Origin: Cognatilysobacter tabacisoli
GTDB lineage: Bacteria > Pseudomonadota > Gammaproteobacteria > Xanthomonadales > Xanthomonadaceae
NCBI RefSeq assembly: GCF_003586305.1
Contig: NZ_KZ987400.1
Span: 840,635-904,634 of the forward strand
DNA: 64,000 nucleotides
Direction of reading: 5' to 3'
Of the stretch, positions 11,641 to 20,299 are shown piece after piece (position 1 is the stretch's first letter; every line of letters begins with the position of its first letter). The notes below the pieces were generated by a model that was not told the origin of the DNA, ran no database searches, and worked only from the letters and a program-made list of their open reading frames with translations. The translations under genes and the position numbers were made by a program.

Positions 11641-12687
11641 ATGACAGACGACCGCCTGATCGCCGCCGGCGCCACCCGCGAGGACGACGCCGTCGACGCC
11701 TCGATCCGCCCGAAGCGGCTGGACGAGTACCTCGGCCAGCAGCCCGTGCGCGAGCAGATGAAGATCTACATCGACGCGGCCAAGGGCCGCGGCGAGGCGC
11801 TCGACCACGTGCTGATCTTCGGCCCGCCCGGCCTGGGCAAGACCACGCTGAGCCACGTGATCGCCAACGAACTAGGCGTGAATCTGCGCCAGACCTCGGG
11901 CCCGGTGATCGAGAAGGCCGGCGACCTCGCCGCGCTGCTGACCAACCTGCAGCCGCACGACGTGCTGTTCGTCGACGAGATCCACCGACTCTCGCCCGTG
12001 GTCGAGGAAATCCTCTACCCGGCGATGGAGGACTACCAGATCGACATCATGATCGGCGAGGGCCCTGCCGCGCGCTCGATCAAGCTCGACCTGCCGCCGT
12101 TCACCCTGATCGGCGCCACCACCCGCGCCGGTCTGCTGACCGCGCCGCTGCGCGACCGCTTCGGCATCGTCCAGCGGCTGGAGTTCTATAGCGCCGAGGA
12201 GCTCACGCGCATCGTGCGACGCTCGGCGCAGATCCTCGGCATTGCGTGCGCGCCGGAAGGCGCGGCGGAGATCGCGCGGCGGTCGCGCGGCACCCCGCGC
12301 ATCGCCAACCGGCTGCTGCGGCGCGTGCGCGATTTCGCCCAGGTGCGCGCCGACGGCACGATCACCGCCGAGACCGCCGACGCGGCGATGCTGATGCTGA
12401 AGGTCGACCCGGAAGGCTTCGACGACCTCGACCGGCGGCTGCTGCGCACCATCGTCGAGTCGTTCGACGGCGGACCGGTCGGCGTCGAGTCGCTGGCTGC
12501 GGCGCTGAGCGAGGAGCGCGGCACGCTCGAGGACGTGATCGAGCCGTACCTGATCCAGCAGGGCTACCTGGTGCGCACCGCGCGCGGCCGCATGGCCACG
12601 CCGAAGGCCTACCGCCACATCGGCCTGGCGCCGCGCGCGCGCGACGGCGGGCTGTTCGACGCGGCCGCCGTCGCGCCGGGCGACTAG
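11641..12687 (+). CDS. ruvB: Holliday junction branch migration helicase RuvB
   Basis: A 348-residue AAA+ ATPase. Walker [10 protein letters not shown] spans residues 61-69, Walker B is FVDEIHRLS, and sensor 1 is [10 protein letters not shown]. The motif [15 protein letters not shown] and the C-terminal winged-helix domain ([15 protein letters not shown]) follow. RuvB forms hexameric rings that pump DNA through the RuvA-bound junction. The ATG at 11641 is preceded by a -10-like hexamer rather than a ribosome-binding site. Confidence 0.97.
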   Translation: MTDDRLIAAGATREDDAVDASIRPKRLDEYLGQQPVREQMKIYIDAAKGRGEALDHVLIFGPPGLGKTTLSHVIANELGVNLRQTSGPVIEKAGDLAALLTNLQPHDVLFVDEIHRLSPVVEEILYPAMEDYQIDIMIGEGPAARSIKLDLPPFTLIGATTRAGLLTAPLRDRFGIVQRLEFYSAEELTRIVRRSAQILGIACAPEGAAEIARRSRGTPRIANRLLRRVRDFAQVRADGTITAETADAAMLMLKVDPEGFDDLDRRLLRTIVESFDGGPVGVESLAAALSEERGTLEDVIEPYLIQQGYLVRTARGRMATPKAYRHIGLAPRARDGGLFDAAAVAPGD

Positions 12688-12743
12688 CGATGCGACGCGC
12701 CGCAAAGGCGCGCCCTGTCACCGTTTGCGGGGATTCTTAACGG

Positions 12744-13187
12744 ATGTTCAGCCTACCCGTCCGCATTTATTGGGAAGATACCGACGCAGGCGGCGTGGTC
12801 TACCACGCGCAGTACCTCGCCTTCCTCGAACGCGCGCGCAGCGACTGGATGCGCGCGCAGGGCCACGGCCAGGAGCGGCTGCGGGTCGAGCACGGGCTGG
12901 TGTTCGCGGTGCGTGCGATGACGCTGGATTTCCTCAAGCCGGCGCGTCTGGACGACGTGCTGGCGGTCACCGCGGCGCTGTCGGACTGCCGGCGCGCGAG
13001 CGCGGTGTTCGCCCAGCGCATCGTCCGCGACGGCGAGCTGCTGCTGACCGCGCAGGTCCGCGTGGCGGCGCTGGACGCGGCGACGTTCCGCCCGACGGCC
13101 ATCCCGCCGGCGCTGTACGAACAACTCAAAGCCCTCGAACACAGCGCGCCGGCCCCCCGGCCCGCGCGCACGGAGAACCCAGCATGA
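12744..13187 (+). CDS. ybgC: Tol-Pal-associated acyl-CoA thioesterase YbgC
   Basis: A 147-residue hot-dog-fold thioesterase. The catalytic motif YWEDTDAGGVVYHAQYLAF near the N-terminus contains the conserved Asp, and the helix FLERARSDWM follows, as in E. coli YbgC. The family hydrolyses acyl-CoA and has been tied to phospholipid metabolism next to the Tol-Pal system. The stop overlaps the start of tolQ (ATGA), so the two are translationally coupled. A hexamer GATTCT ends 6 bases before the ATG and could be another weak leaderless -10, but this is uncertain. Confidence 0.93.
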   Translation: MFSLPVRIYWEDTDAGGVVYHAQYLAFLERARSDWMRAQGHGQERLRVEHGLVFAVRAMTLDFLKPARLDDVLAVTAALSDCRRASAVFAQRIVRDGELLLTAQVRVAALDAATFRPTAIPPALYEQLKALEHSAPAPRPARTENPA

Positions 13188-13972
13188 CCCCACTGTTGAC
13201 CGCGATGCAGGCCACCGCCGTCGAGCCGCTGCCCGAGGAAGCCGCCGCGTCGACCGTCGACGCGCTGGCCGCCGCCGCGACCGCGCCGGCGAACAGCCTC
13301 GACCTGCTCGATCTGGTGCTCAAGGCCAGCATTCCCGTGCAGCTGATCATGCTGCTGCTGGTGGTCGCGTCGGTGGCGTCGTGGGTCATCATCTTCCGCA
13401 AGCGCAGCGTGATCCGCCGCGCCGCGCGCGAGGCCGAGCAGTTCGAGGAGCGGTTCTGGTCCGGCGCCGAGCTGACCAAGCTGTATTCCGCCGCGACCGA
13501 GCGCAATCGGGACATCGGCGGGCTCGAGGCGATCTTCGAGGCCGGCTTCCGCGAGTTCGGCCGGCTGCGCCAGCGCCGCGGCGCCGACGGCCGCATGCAG
13601 CTCGAGGGCGCGCAGCGCTCGATGCGCGCGACCGCCTCGCGCGAGCTCGACGGGCTCGAGCACAACCTCGAGCTGCTCGCCAACATCGGCTCGACCTCGC
13701 CGTACATCGGCCTGGTCGGCACCGTGTTCGGGATCATGGTGACGATGCATTCGCTGCTCGCCAGCAGCCAGCAGGTCGGCATCAAGGACGTCGCGCCGGG
13801 CATCTCCGAGGCGCTGCTGGCCACGGCGATGGGCCTGTTCGTCGCGATCCCGGCGGTCTGGGCCTACAACCGCTTCGCTACCGCGGTCGAGCGGCTCGCG
13901 GTGCGCTACGACACGTTCGCCGAGGAGTTCTCCTCGATCCTGCAGCGCCAGGCCCACGTCGACGAGACCTGA
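13184..13972 (+). CDS. tolQ: Tol-Pal system protein TolQ
   Basis: A 262-residue inner-membrane protein of the MotA/TolQ/ExbB family with three transmembrane segments (about residues 45-68, 165-188 and 200-222). The conserved motif SPYIGLVGTVFGIMVTMHSL is followed by ISEALLATAMGLFVAIPAVWAYN. TolQ with TolR forms the proton-driven motor that energises TolA. The N-terminus is about 30 residues longer than in E. coli TolQ (230 residues) and is Ala/Glu-rich; a start at the next ATG (13205) cannot be excluded, but the ATGA overlap with ybgC favours 13184. Confidence 0.95.
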   Translation: MTPLLTAMQATAVEPLPEEAAASTVDALAAAATAPANSLDLLDLVLKASIPVQLIMLLLVVASVASWVIIFRKRSVIRRAAREAEQFEERFWSGAELTKLYSAATERNRDIGGLEAIFEAGFREFGRLRQRRGADGRMQLEGAQRSMRATASRELDGLEHNLELLANIGSTSPYIGLVGTVFGIMVTMHSLLASSQQVGIKDVAPGISEALLATAMGLFVAIPAVWAYNRFATAVERLAVRYDTFAEEFSSILQRQAHVDET

Positions 13973-14062
13973 CGCGCGCCGGCGAGGGCGAGTGCGCGCA
14001 CTGCCGCGCAACCCCGTCCCGCCGGTCCGTGCGTTCGTCCCCCCGCACACGAGAGCCCCGCC

Positions 14063-14506
14063 ATGTCCGTCCTGTCCGCGCGCCGCCAGCGCAAGCGCAA
14101 GCTCAAGTCCGAGATCAACGTCGTGCCGTACATCGACGTGATGCTGGTGCTGCTGATCATCTTCATGATCACCGCGCCGCTGCTGAACGTCGCGACCGAG
14201 ATCAACCTGCCGCAGTCGAAGGCGCGCTCCCTGCAGCAGAAGCAGGACCCGGTGGTCGTAAGCGTAGACGCGCAGGGCAACTACTTCCTCGCCGTCACCG
14301 CCGGCAAGAACGAGAGCGTGACCGCGGCCGACCTGCGCGCGCGCGTCGGCGGGATCGTCGCGCAGAACAAGGACGTGCAGGTGCTGGTCGGCGGTGACGC
14401 CACCGCCAGCTACCAGACCATCACCGACGCGATCGACCTGCTGAAAGAGGCGGGCGTCGACAAGGTCAGCCTGATCAGCGCGCCGAAGCAGGATCCGGCT
14501 CGATGA
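14063..14506 (+). CDS. tolR: Tol-Pal system protein TolR
   Basis: A 147-residue ExbD/TolR-family protein with a short basic cytoplasmic start (RRQRKRKLKSEINVVPYIDV). One transmembrane helix carries the essential proton-carrying Asp (D25 in VPYIDVMLVLLIIFM), and a periplasmic domain follows. TolR assembles with TolQ as the stator of the Tol motor. It starts 90 bases after tolQ and its end overlaps tolA by four bases. Confidence 0.96.
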   Translation: MSVLSARRQRKRKLKSEINVVPYIDVMLVLLIIFMITAPLLNVATEINLPQSKARSLQQKQDPVVVSVDAQGNYFLAVTAGKNESVTAADLRARVGGIVAQNKDVQVLVGGDATASYQTITDAIDLLKEAGVDKVSLISAPKQDPAR

Positions 14507-15456
14507 GGGAAAAGCCGGCCGACACCGCCCGGGCGATCGTGCTGGCGCTGCTGGTGCACCTGGCGCTGGCGCTGGTGCTGTTCGCCGGGCTGTGGTGGAC
14601 GCGCGCCGCCGCGCCCGCGGCGGCGGCCGGCGCGATGTCGGCCGAGGTTGTCGAGTCCAGTTCGCTGTCGAGCGCGATGCGCCGCACGATCGCCGACCGC
14701 CCCGAGCCCATCGTCGCGCCCGAGCCCGAGGAGGTCGACAGCGACCCGCTGCCGCAGCCCGAGCCGGAGCCGCGCCCCGAGGACCAGCCGACGCCGGTGC
14801 AGCGCGAAGCGCAGGACTTCATCCCGCAGCCGGACGACGTCAACCAGGAGGCCGTGGTCGACGCGCCGACCCCGACGCCGGCGGAGGAGGCGAAGGTGCA
14901 GGAGGCCAAGCGCCGGCAGGAGCAGGTCGACCTGACCGAGCAGCAGCGCCAGCAGGACGCCGAACGCCAGCGTCGGCTGTCCGAGATGGAGCAGCAGCGC
15001 CAGCAGCAGCTGGCCGAAATCCGCCGCCGCCGCGCGCTTGCCGCGCGCGACGCCAAGGTCGCCGAAGCGCAACTGCGGCAGATCGCCGAGGCCCGCGCCG
15101 CGAGCGCGTCGGAAGAAGCCGCCCGTTCCGACGCCGCCGCCAGCCAGCCGGCCGGCGCCGGCGGCACCGACACCGGATTGCAGGCGCGGTATGCCGAGGC
15201 GCTGCGCCAGGCGATCGTGTCGAAGTGGACCCGCCCCGAGACCGTGCCGATCGGCGCGCCGTGCCGGCTGGTGATCCGCCAGCTGCCCGGCGGCGAGGTC
15301 ATGGACGTGCAGGTGGCCTCGCCGTGCTCGTACGACGAGCAGGGCCAGGAATCGATCAAGCGCGCGGTGCTGAAGGCGCAGCCGCTGCCGTACGCCGGCT
15401 TCGAGCCGGTGTTCCAGCGCACGCTGACGCTGAACTTCAAGGCGGCGGACCGTTGA
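14503..15456 (+). CDS. tolA: Tol-Pal system protein TolA
   Basis: A 317-residue protein with three parts. An N-terminal membrane anchor (residues 10-33) interacts with TolQR. A long Pro/Glu segment leads into a Gln/Glu/Arg-rich helix (QQRQQDAERQRRLSEMEQQR) that should span the periplasm. A C-terminal globular domain (about residues 217-317, LQARYAEALRQAIVSKW) has two cysteines and binds TolB/Pal. It is shorter than E. coli TolA (421 residues), mainly in the central helix. The start overlaps the tolR stop (ATGA). Confidence 0.94.
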   Translation: MREKPADTARAIVLALLVHLALALVLFAGLWWTRAAAPAAAAGAMSAEVVESSSLSSAMRRTIADRPEPIVAPEPEEVDSDPLPQPEPEPRPEDQPTPVQREAQDFIPQPDDVNQEAVVDAPTPTPAEEAKVQEAKRRQEQVDLTEQQRQQDAERQRRLSEMEQQRQQQLAEIRRRRALAARDAKVAEAQLRQIAEARAASASEEAARSDAAASQPAGAGGTDTGLQARYAEALRQAIVSKWTRPETVPIGAPCRLVIRQLPGGEVMDVQVASPCSYDEQGQESIKRAVLKAQPLPYAGFEPVFQRTLTLNFKAADR

Positions 15457-15477
15457 TTCCCCGGGCCCCGTCGCCCG

Positions 15478-15531
15478 GTTCAGCTTTGAGCAAGCGTTCA
15501 CGACCATCCTGTTAAACCTTCGAAGCTGAAC
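15478..15531. repeat. spaced inverted repeat between tolA and tolB
   Basis: GTTCAGCTT at 15478-15486 and its exact complement AAGCTGAAC at 15523-15531 are separated by 36 bases. The loop contains a possible promoter for tolB (TTGAGC at 15486-15491 and TTAAAC at 15512-15517, with a long 20-base spacer). It could be an operator, an RNA hairpin or chance; there is no T-run after it. Confidence 0.4.
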
Positions 15532-15574
15532 GGTTTGCTTTCGCTGCCGTCCCGCGTCCCCCACCGGAGTGCCG

Positions 15575-16894
15575 ATGAACCGACCCCTGCGCTGGCTGCT
15601 CGCCGCCCTTGCCTTCACCTTCCCGCTGGCCGCCTCCGCGCAGGCGCAGGGCCTGGAAATCGACATCGTCGGCGGCAACGCCGCGGCCACGCCGATCGCG
15701 GTGGTGCCGATGCCGTACCAGGGGAGCGGGGCGGCACCGGCCACCGACGTCGCCGCCGTGGTCAAGGCCGATCTCGAGCGCTCGGGCCAGTTTCGCGGCC
15801 TGCCCGACGCGCAGATGGCCGAGCGCCCGACCCGCGGCAGCGAGGTCAACTACCCGACGTGGCGCGCGCTGAACCAGGATTTCCTCGTCGTCGGCCGCGT
15901 CGTCGATGCCGGCGGCGGCAGCTACCGGGTCGAGTACGAACTGTTCGACGTGGCCAAGCAGGAGCGGCTGCTCGGCTTCGCCCTGACCGCGCGCAGCAGC
16001 GCGCTGCGCGACGTCGCCCACCAGGTCGCCGATGCGATCTACGAGAAGATCACCGGCGTGCGCGGCGCGTTCTTCACCCGCATCGCCTACGTGACCGCCA
16101 CAGGCACCGGTCGCGCCAGCCGCTACGCGCTGATGGTCGCCGACTCCGACGGCTTCAATCCGCAGACCGTGGTCCGCTCGCCCGAGCCGCTGCTGTCGCC
16201 GTCGTGGAGCCCGGACGGCGGCCGCCTGGCCTACGTCAGCTTCGAGGGCGGCAACTCGTCGATCTACATCCAGACCATCGCCACCGGCGCGCGCGAGCTG
16301 GTGGCCAAGTTCCGTGGCATCAACGGCGCGCCGTCGTTCTCGCCGGACGGCCGGCGCCTGGCGCTGACGCTGTCGCGCAGCGGCAACCCCGAGATCTACG
16401 TGATGGACCTCGGCAGCCGCGCGCTGACCCAGCTGACCAACCATTTCGGCATCGACACCGAGCCGACCTGGAGCGCCGACGGCAGCCGCGTGTATTTCAC
16501 CTCCGACCGCGGCGGTCGCCCGCAGATCTACCAGGTCGCCGCCAGCGGCGGCGGCGCTACGCGCGTCACGTTCCAGGGCACCTACAACGCCAGCGCCGAC
16601 GTTTCGGCCGACGGCAAGAAGGTCGTCACCGCGCAGGGTTCGGGCAACACGTACCGCATCGCGATGATGGACAGCAGCCTCGGGAATGCGCGCTGGAGCA
16701 CGCTTTCGCCGGGCTCGCTGGACGAGTCCCCGAGCTTTGCCCCGAATGGCGTGATGATCCTCTATGCTGCCCGTGAAGGCCGCCGGGGGGTCCTCTACGC
16801 CGTTTCCGCCGACGCGCGGGTGCGCCAGCGCCTGGTGCTGGCCGACGGCGACGTGCGCGAGCCGGCCTGGGGTCCGTACCGGACCCCGCGCTGA
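15575..16894 (+). CDS. tolB: Tol-Pal system periplasmic protein TolB
   Basis: A 439-residue periplasmic protein with a signal peptide (residues 1-25, ending SAQAQG). An N-terminal alpha/beta domain is followed by a six-bladed beta-propeller built from WD40-like PD40 repeats, visible as recurring [22 protein letters not shown] and [11 protein letters not shown]. TolB links Pal and TolA and contributes to outer-membrane constriction. The start ATG at 15575 is preceded by CCGGAG at 5 bases; an in-frame GTG at 15569 lies inside that ribosome-binding site and is unlikely to be used. Confidence 0.96.
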   Translation: MNRPLRWLLAALAFTFPLAASAQAQGLEIDIVGGNAAATPIAVVPMPYQGSGAAPATDVAAVVKADLERSGQFRGLPDAQMAERPTRGSEVNYPTWRALNQDFLVVGRVVDAGGGSYRVEYELFDVAKQERLLGFALTARSSALRDVAHQVADAIYEKITGVRGAFFTRIAYVTATGTGRASRYALMVADSDGFNPQTVVRSPEPLLSPSWSPDGGRLAYVSFEGGNSSIYIQTIATGARELVAKFRGINGAPSFSPDGRRLALTLSRSGNPEIYVMDLGSRALTQLTNHFGIDTEPTWSADGSRVYFTSDRGGRPQIYQVAASGGGATRVTFQGTYNASADVSADGKKVVTAQGSGNTYRIAMMDSSLGNARWSTLSPGSLDESPSFAPNGVMILYAAREGRRGVLYAVSADARVRQRLVLADGDVREPAWGPYRTPR

Positions 16895-16967
16895 GCCGCG
16901 CCCCGTCCCTCGCGCCCTCTCGCATCCCCCGTAGCCACCTGTCCCACTCCGTAGACAAGGAACCACG

Positions 16968-17483
16968 ATGAACAACTCTGCCCGCATCCTGCTCGCCGCC
17001 GTGCTCTGCACCGTCGCCGTGGCGTGCTCCAAGAAGGTCAAGGAAGCGCCGCCGGCCGACACCGCGACCGACACCGCGCCGGTCACCGACACCGGTCCGG
17101 TCGCGCCGGGCGCGTACGGCCCGGGCGACCTCGACACCGACGCCTGCCTGCGCCAGCGCGTGGTGTACTTCGACCTCGACCAGGACACCCTGCGTCCGGA
17201 GTTCCAGAACATCGTCGCCTGCCACGCCAAGTACCTGCGCGACCGTCCGTCTTCGCGCATGACGATGGAAGGCAACGCCGACGAGCGCGGCAGCCGCGAG
17301 TACAACCTCGGCCTGGGCGAGCGCCGCGGCAACGCCGTGTCGTCGGCCGTGCAGGCCAACGGCGGCTCGGGCGGCCAGATCACCGTGACCAGCTACGGCG
17401 AAGAGCGCCCGGTCTGCACCGACTCGAACGAGGACTGCTGGGCCAAGAACCGCCGCGTCGAGATCGTCTACACCGCGAAGTAA
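16968..17483 (+). CDS. pal: peptidoglycan-associated lipoprotein Pal
   Basis: A 171-residue lipoprotein. The signal peptide ends in the lipobox AVAC, so Cys20 becomes the lipidated N-terminus. A Thr/Asp/Pro-rich linker precedes an OmpA-C domain (residues 65-170). The peptidoglycan-binding motif NADERGSREYNLGLGERR contains the Asp and Arg that hold diaminopimelate. Two extra cysteine pairs (DACLRQR, ACHAKY, VCTDSNEDCW) differ from E. coli Pal and may form disulfides. Pal anchors the outer membrane to peptidoglycan and is the Tol system's cargo. A strong terminator follows. Confidence 0.96.
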   Translation: MNNSARILLAAVLCTVAVACSKKVKEAPPADTATDTAPVTDTGPVAPGAYGPGDLDTDACLRQRVVYFDLDQDTLRPEFQNIVACHAKYLRDRPSSRMTMEGNADERGSREYNLGLGERRGNAVSSAVQANGGSGGQITVTSYGEERPVCTDSNEDCWAKNRRVEIVYTAK

Positions 17484-17526
17484 GCGGCTCCCGCCCGGGT
17501 GCGCGCTCGCGCGCCCGACGCGACCC

Positions 17527-17562
17527 GGCATGGCCCCCGCTCGCGGGGGCCATGCCGTTTCT
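17527..17562 (+). terminator. intrinsic terminator after pal
   Basis: A perfect 14-bp GC-rich stem (17527-17540 with 17543-17556) with a minimal loop is followed by GTTTCT. It lies 44 bases after the pal stop. It should end the tolQRAB-pal transcript and leave cpoB to its own promoter. Confidence 0.8.
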
Positions 17563-17758
17563 GGGCTCCATGCGCGCGGCGACGAATGCGCATGCCTGCC
17601 GCGAGCGGGCTCATGGTCCGTCCATTCCGCCCGCGGTATGTTGGCGCCCGGCGATGCCCCGGCATCGCGACCGAACCGATCGCCGTCGACGCGGTCCCAT
17701 GTATCCCCGATGCATCGGACGCGGCGCCCGCCGCCCCGTTCCCAGGAAAATCGCACCG

Positions 17759-18601
17759 ATGAAGACCTTTTCCCTGTCCGTCTCCGCATCCGCACTCGCC
17801 GCCCCGCTGCTCGCCCTGTCGCTCGCCGCCGCGCCCGCGCAGGCGCAGCGCGCGAGCCTGGCCGACCGCGTGGCGGTGCTCGAGCAGCGCGCCGGCGACA
17901 ACCAGGCCACCGTCGACCTGCTGAACCAGGTCAACCAGCTGAAGTCCGAGGTACAGGCCCTGCGCGCCCAGATCGAGGAGCAGCAGCAGCAGCTCGAGCA
18001 GCTGCAGTCGACCTCGCGGGCGCAGTACCTGGACCTCGACGGCCGCCTCGAGCGGCTCGAAGGGGGCACGGCGCCGGTGATCCCGCCGGGGGCCGCACCT
18101 CCGTCGGCGGCCGTGCCCGCGGCCCGCACGCCCACGGCCCGTCCGGCGGCCGCCGCGCCCGCCGAGCGCGCACCGTCGGTCTACGGCGATGCCGGCACGC
18201 TGGCCCAGGGCGCCGGCGAGCGCGGCGCCTACGACGCGGCGTTCGCGGTGCTGCGCGCCGGCCAGTACGCCGACGCCGCGCGCCAGTTCCAGGCCTTCCT
18301 CGACCAGTACCCGAGCGGCGCCTACGCGCCGAACGCGCTGTACTGGCTCGGCGAGAGCTACTACGTGACGCAGAACTACCAGCTCGCGCAGGCGCAGTTC
18401 CAGGCGCTGCTCGACCGCTACCCGACCCACGACAAGACCCCCGGCGCGATGCTGAAGCTCGGCCTGAGCCAGTGGGGCCTGAAGGAGGTCGACGCCGCCG
18501 AGCGCACGCTGGCCGACGTCGTCGCGCGCTTCCCCGGCACCGACGCCGCGCGCACGGCCAGCGACCGCCTGTCCGCGATCCAGCTCGGCCGCCTGCGCTG
18601 A
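17759..18601 (+). CDS. cpoB: cell division coordinator CpoB (YbgF)
   Basis: A 280-residue periplasmic protein. The signal peptide ends near AQAQR, and an N-terminal coiled coil (VAVLEQRAGDNQATVDLLNQ onward, with EEQQQQLEQLQ) mediates trimerisation in homologues. A Pro/Ala-rich linker is followed by three tetratricopeptide repeats at the C-terminus, beginning YDAAFAVLRAGQYADAARQF and including APNALYWLGESYYV. CpoB couples Tol-Pal constriction to PBP1b peptidoglycan synthesis in E. coli; a PBP1b homologue is also in this window at 34370. It is separated from pal by 275 bases containing a terminator. The start ATG is preceded by CAGGAAAA. Confidence 0.93.
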   Translation: MKTFSLSVSASALAAPLLALSLAAAPAQAQRASLADRVAVLEQRAGDNQATVDLLNQVNQLKSEVQALRAQIEEQQQQLEQLQSTSRAQYLDLDGRLERLEGGTAPVIPPGAAPPSAAVPAARTPTARPAAAAPAERAPSVYGDAGTLAQGAGERGAYDAAFAVLRAGQYADAARQFQAFLDQYPSGAYAPNALYWLGESYYVTQNYQLAQAQFQALLDRYPTHDKTPGAMLKLGLSQWGLKEVDAAERTLADVVARFPGTDAARTASDRLSAIQLGRLR

Positions 18602-18641
18602 CCGAGCGCGCCGGCGCGTCCGGCGCATCGCCCGGGTCGAT

Positions 18642-18647
18642 TAAAAT
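18642..18647 (+). promoter_or_regulatory. -10 hexamer TAAAAT, leaderless start of queE
   Basis: TAAAAT ends 6 bases before the queE ATG at 18654 and no ribosome-binding site is present. It is one of the best consensus matches in the leaderless-start series of this window. It also leaves no room for a preQ1 riboswitch leader. Confidence 0.55.
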
Positions 18648-18653
18648 GGCGGC

Positions 18654-19331
18654 ATGAACGCCGTCGTCCCCGATGCGGCCGCCGCTGCCGCGGACCGGCT
18701 CAAGCTCACCGAGATCTTCCTGTCGCTGCAGGGCGAGTCGAACAGCATCGGCTGGCCGACCGTGTTCGTGCGGCTGACCGGCTGCCCGCTGCGCTGCCAG
18801 TACTGCGACACCGCGTACGCGTTCCACGGCGGGCAGTGGTGGGACATCGACGCGATCCTCGCCGAGGTCGCCACCCACGGCGCCCGCCACGTCTGCGTCA
18901 CCGGGGGCGAGCCGCTGGCGCAGAAGCGCTGCATCGGCCTGCTGCAGCGGCTGTGCGATGCCGGCTACGACGTGTCGCTGGAAACCTCCGGCGCGATCGA
19001 CATCGCCGACGTCGACCCGCGCGTATCGCGCGTGCTGGACATCAAGACGCCCGGCTCGGCCGAAGCCCACCGCAACCTGTGGTCGAATCTGCCGCTGCTG
19101 ACGCCGCGCGACCAGGTCAAGTTCGTGATCTGCTCGCGCGAGGACTACGACTGGTCGAAGGCCGTCGTCGCCGAGCACGGGCTGACCGGGGTGTGCGACG
19201 TGCTGTTCTCGCCGAGCTTCACCCAGGTGCGCCCGCGCGACCTGGCCGACTGGATCGTCGCCGACCGCCTGCCGGTGCGCTTCCAGCTGCAGCTGCACAA
19301 GATCCTGTGGGACGACGAACCCGGCCGCTGA
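18654..19331 (+). CDS. queE: 7-carboxy-7-deazaguanine synthase QueE
   Basis: A 225-residue radical SAM enzyme that converts 6-carboxy-tetrahydropterin to 7-carboxy-7-deazaguanine in queuosine biosynthesis. The cluster-binding motif CxxxCxxC is at C44, C48 and C51 ([16 protein letters not shown]). The substrate-side motif is FLSLQGES near residue 22, and the SAM-binding motif is [10 protein letters not shown]. It directly precedes queC. The order tol-pal-cpoB-queE-queC-tRNA-Lys is shared with other gammaproteobacteria such as pseudomonads. Confidence 0.95.
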   Translation: MNAVVPDAAAAAADRLKLTEIFLSLQGESNSIGWPTVFVRLTGCPLRCQYCDTAYAFHGGQWWDIDAILAEVATHGARHVCVTGGEPLAQKRCIGLLQRLCDAGYDVSLETSGAIDIADVDPRVSRVLDIKTPGSAEAHRNLWSNLPLLTPRDQVKFVICSREDYDWSKAVVAEHGLTGVCDVLFSPSFTQVRPRDLADWIVADRLPVRFQLQLHKILWDDEPGR

Positions 19332-19374
19332 TGCGCCGGCCGTCCCGCGAACGACCCCACGAGTAGAGCCGCGC

Positions 19375-20073
19375 ATGAAGAACGCCGTCGTCCTGGTTTC
19401 CGGAGGCATGGACTCCGCCGTCGTGCTGGCGATCGCCCGCGAGCAGGGCTTCGCGGTGCACGCCCTGAGCGTGCGCTACGGCCAGCGGCACACCTCCGAG
19501 CTCGACGCCGCCGACCGCGTATCGAACGCGCTCGGCGCGGTCGCGCACAAGACGGTCAACGTCGACCTGCGCAGCATCGGCGGCTCGGCGCTGACCGACG
19601 CGGCGATCGCGGTGCCGACGGACGACGACGGCCACGCGGTCGGCGTCGACGCGGCGACCAACGCCATCCCGGTGACCTACGTACCGGCGCGCAACACGAT
19701 CATGCTGTCGGTCGCGCTCGGCTGGGCCGAGGTGCTCGGCGCGGCGGACATCTTCTGCGGCGTCAACGCGGTCGACTATTCCGGCTACCCGGACTGCCGC
19801 CCGGAGTTCATCGCCGCGTTCCAGTCGCTGGCGAACCTGGCGACCAAGGCGGGCGTCGAAGGCGCCGGCCTGCGCGTGCACGCGCCGCTGCAGTTCATGA
19901 GCAAGGCCGACATCGTCCGCGAGGGCATGCGCCTGGGCGTCGACTTCGCCCAGACCGTGTCGTGCTACCAGGCCGACGCCGACGGCCGCGCGTGCGGCCA
20001 CTGCGACGCCTGCCGCCTGCGCGCCGACGGCTTCGCCGCCGCCGGCGTCGCCGACCCGACCCGCTACGCCTGA
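19375..20073 (+). CDS. queC: 7-cyano-7-deazaguanine synthase QueC
   Basis: A 232-residue PP-loop ATPase that turns 7-carboxy-7-deazaguanine into preQ0. The pyrophosphatase loop is [15 protein letters not shown] at residues 5-19. The tetracysteine zinc site lies at the C-terminus ([15 protein letters not shown]). The motif [19 protein letters not shown] matches the family. It starts 43 bases after queE and is probably co-transcribed. The queuosine made is inserted into tRNAs with GUN anticodons, not the adjacent tRNA-Lys. Confidence 0.96.
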   Translation: MKNAVVLVSGGMDSAVVLAIAREQGFAVHALSVRYGQRHTSELDAADRVSNALGAVAHKTVNVDLRSIGGSALTDAAIAVPTDDDGHAVGVDAATNAIPVTYVPARNTIMLSVALGWAEVLGAADIFCGVNAVDYSGYPDCRPEFIAAFQSLANLATKAGVEGAGLRVHAPLQFMSKADIVREGMRLGVDFAQTVSCYQADADGRACGHCDACRLRADGFAAAGVADPTRYA

Positions 20074-20168
20074 ATCGCCGCGCCCGCGTTCGCCTGCATG
20101 GCGCGCAGGCGCTGCGCTAGAATGCCCGCCCCGGCGCAACGCCGGCGGCGCAACCGCGCATCTCTCGT

Positions 20169-20244
20169 GGGCCGTTAGCTCAGTCGGTAGAGCATCGGAC
20201 TTTTAATCCGCTGGTCGATGGTTCGAATCCATCACGGCCCACCA
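20169..20244 (+). tRNA. tRNA-Lys (anticodon UUU)
   Basis: A complete cloverleaf of 76 nt with an encoded CCA end. The acceptor arms GGGCCGT (20169-20175) and ACGGCCC (20234-20240) pair perfectly. The D-arm is GCTCAGTCGGTAGAGC, the anticodon loop is CTTTTAA with anticodon TTT, and the T-arm has GGTTCGAATCC. The discriminator base is A. A TAGAAT at 20118-20123 is a likely -10 element. A tRNA-Lys downstream of the tol-pal region is also seen in E. coli, though there as part of an array. Confidence 0.97.
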
Positions 20245-20299
20245 TTCCCCCGCTGACCGTCCGCGCGCGCTCGCGCAGCGCCGTCGCGCCCGTGCGCGC

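Noticed and set aside
18602-18653. preQ1 riboswitch upstream of queE
   Set aside because: The -10 element lies 6 bases before the ATG, leaving no leader, and no preQ1 motif is visible.
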